Shown piece after piece: positions 21,970 to 30,492 of a stretch of 57,994 nucleotides of DNA (its first letter is position 1; every line of letters starts with the position of its first letter). A program made the translations under genes and the position numbers. A model generated the notes under the pieces. That model searched no databases. It was not told the DNA's origin and was given only the letters and a program-made list of their open reading frames with translations. Source of the stretch: Mytilinidion resinicola (Eukaryota > Ascomycota > Dothideomycetes > Mytilinidiales > Mytilinidiaceae). The stretch spans positions 9,758 to 67,751 of the forward strand of contig NW_022985469.1 of NCBI RefSeq assembly GCF_010093595.1, given 5' to 3'.

Positions 21970-22843
21970 ACAGTACCATGACAAAACAGCCCTATCGAAG
22001 TATCCGTCGCTCTCATGCCGAAGAACTGTTCTATACTCGAGATCGGGAAGCAAGGGCCTCCAAACACGATCTGAGTTACTTTCTGCTCTGTTATGAGCAT
22101 GCCGAATGCAAAGACCGTCGTGATCCAGTATTCGCCTTCTTGACCTTGGCCGACGACAAGGCGATCTGGGTAGATTATTCAAAGAGCCTGGAAGAATTGT
22201 TTTTCGCTCTTGTTGCGGCTTATGAATTCGATGTTCGGACGTATGAGCCTCAGGTCAAGTCGTTGCGTCTTCCGTAGCCCGAGAAATTCGATCAGAAAGA
22301 ACTGCGAGCATTTGAGCTTGCGCTCCATGCTTCCGAAGGAACCTTCGCTGTAACCGCAAAGTACATGGGGCCCGTCACCGAAATCAGGTACGAAGAGGAT
22401 TTTGTCACCAGCTTCCACACTGGCAAGAAGCGATCTAATGAAGGTGGATACGACGAGCTTTTCCTCAACAACGATGCTCATAACATCGGGTTTGGAAATG
22501 ATAATGTAAGGAAAGCGACCTGGCCTACTATTTCGAACGAACGGAGGGGATAACTATACGCGCTGGCTTTATTGCAAGGCCTGTAGCGCCACGGCAACGT
22601 AGTTCCAACATCTTTGATATCGTGAGCAAAGCAACACACTCTCCTTACCGTGAATACTACAGTACACGTGAAATTTACGTTTTGGATGATGTGGAAATGC
22701 GTAATCGTGGGTGGGACTTTGAGGCGTTTAAGATTAGGAAGGAAAACATCGGTAGAGACGGGCGAACGCTTACTTTCAGGCTGAACCGGAGCGAGCTGGT
22801 GCGATTCTTGCTGGAGTGCGATAGGCATGTGGCCACCTCTTAA
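21970..22843 (+). pseudogene. Decayed HET-type gene fragment
   Basis: Reading frames immediately after the HET gene keep family-like sequence: CKDRRDPVFAFLTLADD and VDYSKSLEELFFALV correspond to the RDkvyAlLslA and DYSksveevy segments of HET proteins. The frame is broken by TAG at 22275-22277, continues in the same frame to about 22550, then must shift to reach FDIVSKATHSPYREYYSTRE... and a final stop at 22841-22843. No HET core motif precedes it. It looks like the C-terminal part of a second HET-related gene after partial deletion. Confidence 0.55.
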
Positions 22844-23629
22844 GCAAGCACTTGAGATAGAGGGGGAACTGACCAATAGCTAGGTTGAGGGCTAAATCCT
22901 AAGGATTTTTTCCATCTTGTGGTTGTCGAAATAATGGAGACGTATGCACTTTCCTCCATCTCAAAGGTCACAGTCCATTACCTCATAGCTACAATTACTT
23001 CGAACGGACTGCACGGCCTGCATACACGCGTCCACCCCCCCCGTATCCTCCATCACCTCACCGAGCCTGGCCCTCGAAGCAAATTAGCGCCCATAATACA
23101 CCTTCAGCGCATACACAAATCCGAAAGCACAGTACAAAGGTACTTCTACCTCTCAACTCCAAGTCAACCCGTGCATTTCGAACTCTCGTGACGCACGGGT
23201 GTGTCCACCCCCGTGACCCACACGTGCCCACCCACTCCTCCTACCCCTCCAACTTCTCCGGAGTATATAAAAATCCCCTCCTCCATCCTTCGGACCGAGC
23301 AGAGAAGTTGGATCATGGGCAGCTTTGAAAAAGTATCTCCATTCATTTCATGAGTTGAGCGTGTGGTTAAATACACAACATACGATGATTGGTTTGATTG
23401 GGGGGGAAGGGTTGGATAGGAGAGTAAGATACTTACCGACTAGATCTGATGGAAGTTTGGTTGCAAACGCCGATTGCGAAACCGTCTATGGTGGGGGCAG
23501 TGGAAACCCAACTTGGAAGATCACATCCTCCCAAGTGCATAACACTACTACTCTGGATCGAGCAGACTCCAGAACCTATAATGACGCTTCCGCCGCCAGG
23601 CTACTCGAGCAAGCGCTAGAGGCGGCACG
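22844..23629. other. Intergenic region with an isolated TATA box
   Basis: At about 23262 the plus strand has GGAGTATATAAAAATCCCC, preceded by a GC-rich CACC/GTG-rich stretch with local inverted repeats (acgggtgtgtccacccccgtg). This is a good core-promoter arrangement, but no recognisable gene follows on the plus strand. Confidence 0.35.
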
Positions 23630-24003
23630 TTAACACCCGGCGTTTGTGCTTTCACACGCTGTAAATGCGTCGAGCTCCTTGTACAGACCTGCTCCGACGA
23701 CACAGCCGAACTCGTTGCGCCCGTTGAGAGAATTCCAGTCGGCCGCGTCGTTGAAGGCCAAGCCGACAGACCCGCCCGCCTCGAAGTCCTTCCCATTCAC
23801 CGGCTCATTCACGACGACGTCGAGCGCATTGGCACCATCGGACGCGCTCGCTTCGACAGCAGCAAATCCAACGCGCACTTGCAGCGGCCGAGAGCTGAGC
23901 TTGCAAACTTGATTGGAGGATCGACGCTGTGAGCTATGGATGTCATTGGGGTGGTTTCCACCGGTGCCTGCACAGGATGTTATGTTAGCGAGGCTTAACA
24001 CCA
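23630..24003 (-). CDS. Possible truncated small protein of unknown family
   Basis: An open minus-strand frame ends at 23630 and encodes a Val/Ala/Gly-rich peptide with a C-terminal Cys pattern (EFGCVVGAGLYKELDAFTAC...C). It reads like real coding sequence of a small, perhaps secreted protein: balanced composition and a possible YAG acceptor (CCTGTGCAG) near 23969. A 5' start cannot be assigned because the third 12-mer element begins within about 20 bp. I do not recognise the family. Confidence 0.3.
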
Positions 24004-24019
24004 CCTTATTGCGCAGCCG

Positions 24020-24611
24020 CGCTGCACAATAACTACTCCGGAGCTTCCAATTCGCTCGCTTAACTTGCTTACTAATTCCAAATGCTCTCTCTAAATGCGG
24101 CCATGTACAACACAAGCAATTACATGGCTATATAGCCTCCAGCGCAGGCTATCTGATTTTTGCAGCTGTATATAAGCTCGTACGTGAGCTGGTACGTGAG
24201 CTCGTACGTAAGCTTGTACGTGAGGCTATACGTAAGTTCGTACGTGAGCTCGTACGTAAGGCTATACGTGAGGCTATACAAATCGGCATAGCTATATAGC
24301 CGTACGTGAGGCTGTATATAAGGCTATATATACGGCTGCACAAATTAGAAAGGATGCGCTGTAAAACGGAGAGGCTGTATAGCTATACTAATTTGTATAG
24401 CCTTATGTATAGCCTTATGTGTAAGCTTATATACGGCCTTGCGTACAGCATAACGTGTAAAGAGACGTAAGGGTGAATGCCCGGAGGAAGCTCCGGGGCT
24501 CTCCGAGCTAATGAGAAGGTGATGAAGCGCCAAGAAAAGGGGGGGGGGTGTACGTGGAGTGAAAAGGAGGTGTATGAGGAGTGATTAGGGGGTGTACTAT
24601 TATCCCTCCCC
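24020..24611. mobile_element. Third copy of the 12-mer array element, internally rearranged
   Basis: The left part repeats 'ttcgctcgcttaacttgct...aatgctctct..aaatgcggccatgtacaacacaagcaattacat', as at 585-660. The array that follows (24160-24300) is in the opposite orientation to copies 1 and 2 (gagctcgtacgta instead of tacgtacgagctc). The right part again has 'gtaaagagacgtaagggtgaatgcccgg' and GTGTAC/G-run repeats. The internal array was therefore inverted or re-expanded relative to the ends. Confidence 0.6.
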
Positions 24612-25726
24612 TAAATATTAATAGAAATCTTACCTCTGATTAAGTTAGAGGGAGACATGTATGGGGTGTGGTTATCAAATACAGGATATCGAAGAATCAT
24701 AGTAGTGTTATGTATCTGGCTGGGCGTAAAGTGATCCAGGGTCACGGCTTACGATTTGTTGGTTGGGTGTAAAACACCCACGGGACACCGCCTATGGTTT
24801 GTTAGAGTAAAATTAATGCATAACGATGAGCATCCTTACCCTTCAATGCTACTAAGGATCTCCATTTAAGAGTACACTAGTTGTAATCTAATCCTTAAGG
24901 TCGCCATTAGCACCAACACTGCTCATCTTCATCACCACTCTAGCCTCTCCCTCTATCACCCACCCACCATACAATGCTGTCGTTAGAGACTGTAACGTTA
25001 GGGAGAGCGTTATTTTTGCATCCTCCATCTGGGCGTCCAAGAAAAGCAAGGCGGCTTAAGCGGCTAACTGAGTGTCGGCCTGGCTGCGTAAGGGGTCGGC
25101 TTTAAGTGCCGCGTTCTGGCAGCCAGTTAGAATGCTCCTACGCACGTCTGTCTACGCGTCTCAGCTGTACAGGGTTCACTTCTCAGCTGGACAGGGTTCA
25201 CCTGTTGTTTTGTCACCGTTGCTGCCTGCAACCCCTGGTCTCTCTTCACTATATAGCCACTCATTAGCACCTCAATACAACTCATGCTTTCCTCACTGAT
25301 CCTTTGCCCTTCCTACGCCAGCTGCCACGTTCTGGGACCTGACGTAACCCAATTTCACTCCTTCCTTAACTCCACCTCTCTCCCCATTCCACTGCGCTGC
25401 GACGTACTCTCCGGACTCGGCGTCCCCCGACTCCCCTAACTCCTCGGCCCACTCTTCACATCTCTAGACCCAGCACCAATTACACAAGAAAGTTTCGAGA
25501 TAACAGGAGATGACAATGTCGGGGATGGGCAATGGTTGAGTGCAGGGGTTGAGTACCTGAAGCGGCGGATAGGCGACCTCAATATCAGAATGCAGCGCGC
25601 AACCGCCGAGAACTCGATGGAAGCAGATAGTTTGCGATAGAGCGGTGAATCAAATACCCCCTAGTTTGCTTATCTTCCAACCACACTCTATAACACCCCG
25701 CACCACGCTCACTTCTTTAAGTCTTC
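24612..25726. other. Repeat-rich intergenic region with a possible coding relic
   Basis: No complete gene is recognised. A plus-strand frame from about 25435 to the TAG near 25638 reads plausibly as protein (LFTSLDPAPITQESFEITG... EYLKRRIGDLNIRMQ) but has a stop upstream and no start, so it may be the end of a lost gene. A short imperfect repeat of 'cagctg(t/g)acagggttcac' occurs at 25165-25205. Confidence 0.3.
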
Positions 25727-25870
25727 TTCCCACCACTCAAAGCCTACCCACTATTTAAAGCCTTCCCACCACTTGAAGCTCTCCCACCACTCGAAGCTTT
25801 CCCACCACTCGAAGCCTTCCCACTATTCGAAGCCTTCCTACCACTTGAAGCCTTCCCACCACTCGAAGCC
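25727..25870. repeat. 18-bp minisatellite, 8 units, abutting a start codon
   Basis: Eight consecutive 18-bp units (consensus ttcccaccactcgaagcc) fill exactly 144 bp and end at the base before the ATG at 25871. Units differ mainly by C/T and A/G changes. The array would form the pyrimidine-rich 5' leader of the small coiled-coil gene. Confidence 0.85.
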
Positions 25871-26287
25871 ATGGCAAACGTCAATCCCCCTCAGCAAGCC
25901 GTAACCGAGCAAAACCAGCAACAGATGCAGGAACAGATGCAGCAGATGCAGCAACAGATGCAGCAGATGCAGCAACAGATGCAGCAGATGCAGCAACAGA
26001 TACAGCAACTCCGCACCACAGGACACCAGGCTAGGTGAGTGAATACTATTTAGATGTCCTGCTTATCTGCTAACTAATTATAACTATACAGCGAGTACAA
26101 TTCTATTGCCCGCCTTGACAACGCTTGTATTAGGAGGAACAGCGACTCTATAACCGCACTCCGTGACTATACAACAAACGCCAGTATTCCAGGTTTTCCT
26201 GTCACACCCGCTCAGCTTTGGAATATGCAAGGTCCTGTGCTAGATCAGGTCTTAACAGCACTAGGCCTGCCTACGGACTCAGGTTGA
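25871..26287 (+). CDS. Small coiled-coil protein, 3' end replaced by a mobile element
   Basis: Exons 25871..26034 and 26092..26287 join in phase over a 57-bp intron (GTGAGT donor, TAACTAAT branch, CAG acceptor) to 119 residues. Residues 14-50 are a Gln/Met heptad run (QQMQQMQ repeated) encoded by a 21-bp tandem repeat, clearly a coiled coil. The second exon contains IPGFPVTPAQLWNM and VLDQVLTALGLPTD, a C-terminal pattern I associate with short coiled-coil proteins of unknown function common in fungal genomes. The last codons and stop belong to an inserted element starting at 26277. Removing it together with one TACGG copy restores the frame into 26555-26619, so the present protein lacks about 20 native residues. 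Confidence 0.6.
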
Positions 26288-26549
26288 AATTGATGTGAAC
26301 TCTGATTTCTATGGGTGTCTAGCTCGTTGTTTATATACTAGGGGAAGGAGGGGGGCCAGCCCCGGGGGCATAACGTGGTATCTCTTCCTGACGCGTTACT
26401 TGATTCATCCTGTTTCCTGATACAGTACTGATACCGTGCTGCAGCACTGCTGTTGCACTACCTGTTACTTCCTCCTGTATCAGCATGCTATCCTGATACG
26501 TTACTGCATATGAGTTGCTGACCCTAGGTTGTAGTGCTGCAACCCGAGT
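26277..26549 (+). mobile_element. 273-bp inverted-repeat element (copy A) with 5-bp target duplication
   Basis: It begins ACTCAGGTTGAAATTGATGT and ends GCTGCAACCCGAGT, giving 10-bp near-perfect inverted ends ACTCAGGTTG/CAACC(C/T)GAGT. TACGG flanks both sides (26272-26276, 26550-26554). Internally it shares TATATACTAGGGGAAGGAGG near the left and CATATGAGTTGCTGA near the right with copy B at 38420. No protein is encoded. Confidence 0.85.
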
Positions 26550-26619
26550 TACGGACGGCACAACCGCGGATAAGAAGCATCGGCTGAGGTTCTACATTGG
26601 ATTGTTGGATATAGGCTAG
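26550..26619 (+). pseudogene. Severed 3' end of the small coiled-coil gene
   Basis: After the duplicated TACGG the plus strand encodes DGTTADKKHRLRFYIGLLDIG and a TAG at 26617-26619. It is in the frame of the upstream exon if the element and one target copy are left out. This Lys/Arg-rich ending following a GLPTD motif is consistent with the family's normal C terminus. Confidence 0.6.
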
Positions 26620-26709
26620 CGATGAGGGAGGTGCTGGTATATTGGAATGGTGATTGCTGGCGGAATCATCAGGAGTTCGTCAGTATCAGATGCGCCTGAT
26701 GAAGGCAAG

Positions 26710-26739
26710 GTAGGAGCTGTACAGCTGTACAGCTCCTAC
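26710..26739. repeat. Perfect 30-bp palindrome
   Basis: The arm GTAGGAGCTGTACAG is followed directly by its reverse complement CTGTACAGCTCCTAC with no spacer. It can form a cruciform or a full hairpin in RNA. Confidence 0.8.
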
Positions 26740-26936
26740 AAGTCTCTTCTCTCTCTCTAGATAGTCAAAAAACTCATAACAATCAACACTTCATTCACGT
26801 ACAACGACACGTGATGCCCGTGTCCTTGGGGAGGAGCGTCTCTCATCGCCACGACGACTACCTCGCATCCTCCCACCTTGTTCTCTCTGCTTTCCTGTCT
26901 ATGGTGGTCAGACTACGCATAGAGCACCATTAGTTG

Positions 26937-27065
26937 ATGGACCGCCTAAGGAATGAGAACAAGCTGTTGGTGGGCCGCCTAAAGAACGAGAACCAGGACC
27001 TCAGGAACGAGACCCTGCACCTGAGGAACGAGAGTTGGAACCATTCGGCGGCGAACTACTCTTAG
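26937..27065 (+). CDS. Small leucine/asparagine-rich coiled-coil ORF, possibly a fragment
   Basis: An ATG-to-TAG frame of 42 codons encodes regularly spaced Leu and Glu-Asn pairs (RLRNENKLL, RLKNENQDLRNE), a typical short zipper, ending SWNHSAANYS. It may be the N-terminal part of another member of the small coiled-coil family next door, cut by the element copy at 27255. It is too short for certainty. Confidence 0.3.
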   Translation: MDRLRNENKLLVGRLKNENQDLRNETLHLRNESWNHSAANYS

Positions 27066-27254
27066 CGAGAACGGGGCGTGTCCGGTTCAATGCGCGTACA
27101 ACGGGGAGAGAGAATGAGGGTCAGGGGGCGTCGTTCTACGCGGCTTGGGAAGTAGTATGCAGGTATGTTAGGCAGCGCTGCTAGCACGGTGGAGCATGCG
27201 AGGAGGTGACGTTCGGTAGCGCGAGCTGTGATGTAGCGGATCGCCTACAATTGC

Positions 27255-27369
27255 ACTCAGGTTGAAATTGATGTGAACTCTGTTGTATTGTAGATGCCGT
27301 AAAGGCGGACTATAAGGGATACCTAGTGAACCGTATGAGTTGCTGATCCTAGGTTGCTGCAACCCGAGT
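27255..27369 (+). mobile_element. 115-bp internally deleted copy (C) of the ACTCAGGTTG element
   Basis: It carries the same left end (ACTCAGGTTGAAATTGATGT) and the same right end (TATGAGTTGCTGATCCTAGG...CAACCCGAGT) as copy A, with only about 60 bp of unrelated interior. The flanks (ATTGC left, ATTAT right) agree at only three of five bases, so the target duplication is decayed or the copy is a recombination product. Confidence 0.7.
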
Positions 27370-29709
27370 ATTATATTGCACCTTGTACAGTGAGACCTGG
27401 GGTCCCACTCATGCGACCAATCACGGCTATCGCCACGGCCACGATAACTATATCATCTCGCAGTCCTATGGCTACTCTGTCCTTCTATAACCGAAGCCTG
27501 CCCACAACTCTAGCTCTCAAGCTGGTTATTACTCGTCCAAGAAGGTCTCGAACACTAAGAAGGTTTCAAGCACGTCCGCGCACAAATCCAGCTCGACCAC
27601 TCCTTGCAAGTCGTCAGGCACCTTCGACACTTTGTCGAGATCCTCGGCCAAGTCTTCAGTGTCCGTCTCTGAAGCATATACAGTTACTTTCTCCATGCCA
27701 TGCATATCATCGAGCACTACGAGCAAATTTTCGACCTCTCACGTTGTGACACAATCCTCCCTCGTTGCCCCTGCTTCCTCGTCAGCTTCAGAATCCTCGA
27801 TCGTCTACGCGTCGTCGAGTAGTACATCATATTCATCCAGCTCGTCTACAATTGGCTATCCAGTCACGTCCTCGAGCTCGTCCTCCGTTGATGTGTCCTA
27901 TCCTTCGACAACTGTCGAGTCTTCATCGTCCACTTCTTCTGCGGTAGTCTATCCAACCACAACTATCGAATCCTCGTCAATCTCTTCGTCGGCCACCGAT
28001 TCTTCGTCTACGTATACTTCCCCCACCACGACGGTCGAGTCCTCGTCGCTTTCTTCGTCAATCGCCGAACCTTCGTCTACTGATATTTACCCAACCACGA
28101 CTGCTGAGTCTTCATCGACTTCCCTTTCAAGCTCGGATTCTACAACATTTTCATCGACGGAGATCTATGTAACCATAACAGCAGATTCATCTACGTCTAG
28201 CTCGACTCCAGAGTCTTCAACCATCTCATCCACTGAAATTTTCCCGACCACAACCGTCGAGTCCTCTTCGTCTTCGAGCTCGGAAACTTCGACTATCTCG
28301 TCGACGGAAATTTATCCTACGACAACCGTTGAGTCTTCTACTTCTAGCGATGTCTATTCAACGACAACCACCGAGCCCCCGCCAGCACCAGCAGCGATCT
28401 CTCTTCTTCAAGCACCCCAGTCATTACCCCTACACCAGCCCCGTGCCCCGACAGCGATTGTGTTGTGTCGTCAAGCACCTATTGGGCCGTTAGCTGCGGC
28501 ACGTACTACTATGGAGCTGATAATGTGAACAGCCCACAGGTTATTGAAAGCTTAGACGGATGTATTGAGGCATGCGCTGAGATTTCTGAGTGTATCGCTG
28601 TTTCTTGGCTTCCAGGATCTAACGGAGGACCTGGCTTTTGCTACCTAAAAGACACGGTTACAGATGAGGGTCCGAATAGTGCAATTCTGGGCGCTAAGAA
28701 GGTCGATTATTGCGGAGCAGTCTCTTCAACGAGCACTGTCGAGTCCTCTACGCGCGCAACTACTGAGGTTTATCCCGATACCACGACGTTCACCACTGCC
28801 ACAAGCGAGTCCAGCTCGACCAGTGATGTCTATTCAACGACTACTGCAGAGTCTACCAGCTTTACTACTGAGATTTATCCCGATACCACAACAACCAGCG
28901 AGCCTAGCTCAACCAGCGATATTTCTTCAACGACCTCAGATGCGCCTGCTTCTACAACGAGCAGTGATACCAGTTCCGCTACATCTGATGCAAGCTCAGC
29001 CACAAGCGATTTCAGCTCCACAACTAGCGAAGCCGTATCTACCACAATAAGCGAGGCAGCTCCACGACATCTGAGGCGAGCTCCACTACATGCACGGTCT
29101 CCAGCTCAAGCAGGTACGTTACGCTTCCATTTCTTTTCGACTAGACGGGCGTATGAGAAACTGACACCACCCAGCACCCCCACCCCTACGCCGGCCCCAG
29201 TCTGCACAGGCGCCGCAGCTACACCTATCATGAACGGCGACTTGGAGACCGCAGCATCTGACTCCATCTGGCAAGCCGTCGCGGTGCCTGCCAATCAGGG
29301 CTTCTACCAAACCGGCGCCGGCAGCACCGCTTTCCCCCAGCACGGTGGCAACCGCGAGTGCCGCCTCATGCTCAACGTCAATACTGTCACCGTTACCCTT
29401 TCGAAGACCATGACCGCGTGCCCCGGCGCGTCGTACAACTTCAGCGGGTGGACCAGGCGCAGTGCGGGGACTCTGGGGCTCACGTGCCAGATCGCGTTCG
29501 CGGCTGACGGCGCGACGTTTGCGACGTCGAACCTGCCCACCTATCCCATTGCCGGGGTGCCGGGGTGGTATCAGACGACGGCAACGGGTGTCCAGTTTGC
29601 TGGCACTACCGGTAGGCTGGCTATGACACTGACCTGTCCGGGATCGGACGGGACGGGCGTCAACCTGGGCGTCTTTTTGGATGATCTTGTGTTGACTGCG
29701 GCGACGTAG
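27370..29709 (+). pseudogene. Ser/Thr-rich secreted protein with PAN-like and C-terminal lectin-like domain, frameshifted
   Basis: From about 27500 the plus strand encodes long Ser/Thr repeats (TTTVESSS, STEIYPTTT), as in O-glycosylated cell-wall adhesins. A Cys-containing PAN/apple-like domain follows (CGTYYYGADNV...DGCIEACAEISECIAVSW...GFCYLKD), then more Ser/Thr repeats, an intron (29114-29174) and a C-terminal domain (PIMNGDLE...SGWTRR...FLDDLVLTA) resembling carbohydrate-binding jelly-roll modules. The repeat frame changes twice by one base: at the C-run 28376-28380 and near 29060. An in-frame TAA lies at 27488-27490 and no signal peptide is found. The 5' end probably was lost near element copy C. 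Sequencing error at the homopolymer cannot be excluded. Confidence 0.6.
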
Positions 29710-30492
29710 GAGGTTGGAGAGGAGTGTGCCTGTGGGGAGGGGCCGCCATTGAGGATGGTAATGAAAGAAGATATAGGGTGCGAAGATGAGATTTATAATG
29801 TGTCGAACTCTTATTTAGGAGGACTCGGTGCTAATTTAGTAGCGCGGACGGGCTTTCCTATTCCGTGGCTGACGACCACGCGGCATCCATCCGTTACCAC
29901 GCATTCATCTAGACACTTTCAAGTAACTATAGGTCGTTTTCTAGTGCTGAAGGACCCCGGTGTTGCCGCACATCGGCATCCAAGATCTCCTGTTGCTCAG
30001 ACGAGGGGGACGGCTACCGCGTCCTCAAGTACCTCCGGAGCCTCTTTCAAGGTTATTAAAGAAGTCGCCTTCCCTTTAAATTGCCGGTAAGTAACTAGTA
30101 AAGACAAAATACAACCTTTTTAATAATAGGTATCTATACTATATGAAAGTGCCTCACTACCCTATACTAGCGTGCCCCTATAAATATAGCCTATAATTTC
30201 TAGAATATATGGTAATATACTAAAAATAATACTATACAGTCTCCTTGCTAGTATTATATTATAGATAGGAACTTAAGTATTAAGATGCTGTTGTTATGAA
30301 ATCCCGCTGCTACTATGCCGCCATGTCCCGACAGGACTGCCATACACTAATAACGGAGACTTATGCACATGTAGCCTACTACATTAAGTTTCGCCATGCA
30401 GTATAGCACTAAAGTGCTGCTCCAGTCGTGTCAACCTTTTCAAAGGGTCATTAGTAAAACATGTAATCACGAGCGACGCCCGAGGCAAGGAC
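29710..30492. other. Intergenic, AT-rich, probably RIP-affected
   Basis: From about 30090 to 30300 the sequence is strongly AT-rich with TA dinucleotides (ctatactatatgaaag, atatggtaatatactaaaaataatac), as in 1-455. No gene is recognised. Confidence 0.4.

Noticed and set aside
26277..26549. Solo LTR of a retrotransposon
   Set aside because: The 5-bp duplications would fit an LTR, but they lie outside ACTCAGGTTG/CAACCTGAGT inverted ends of 10 bp and not at TG...CA, and lengths vary greatly among copies.
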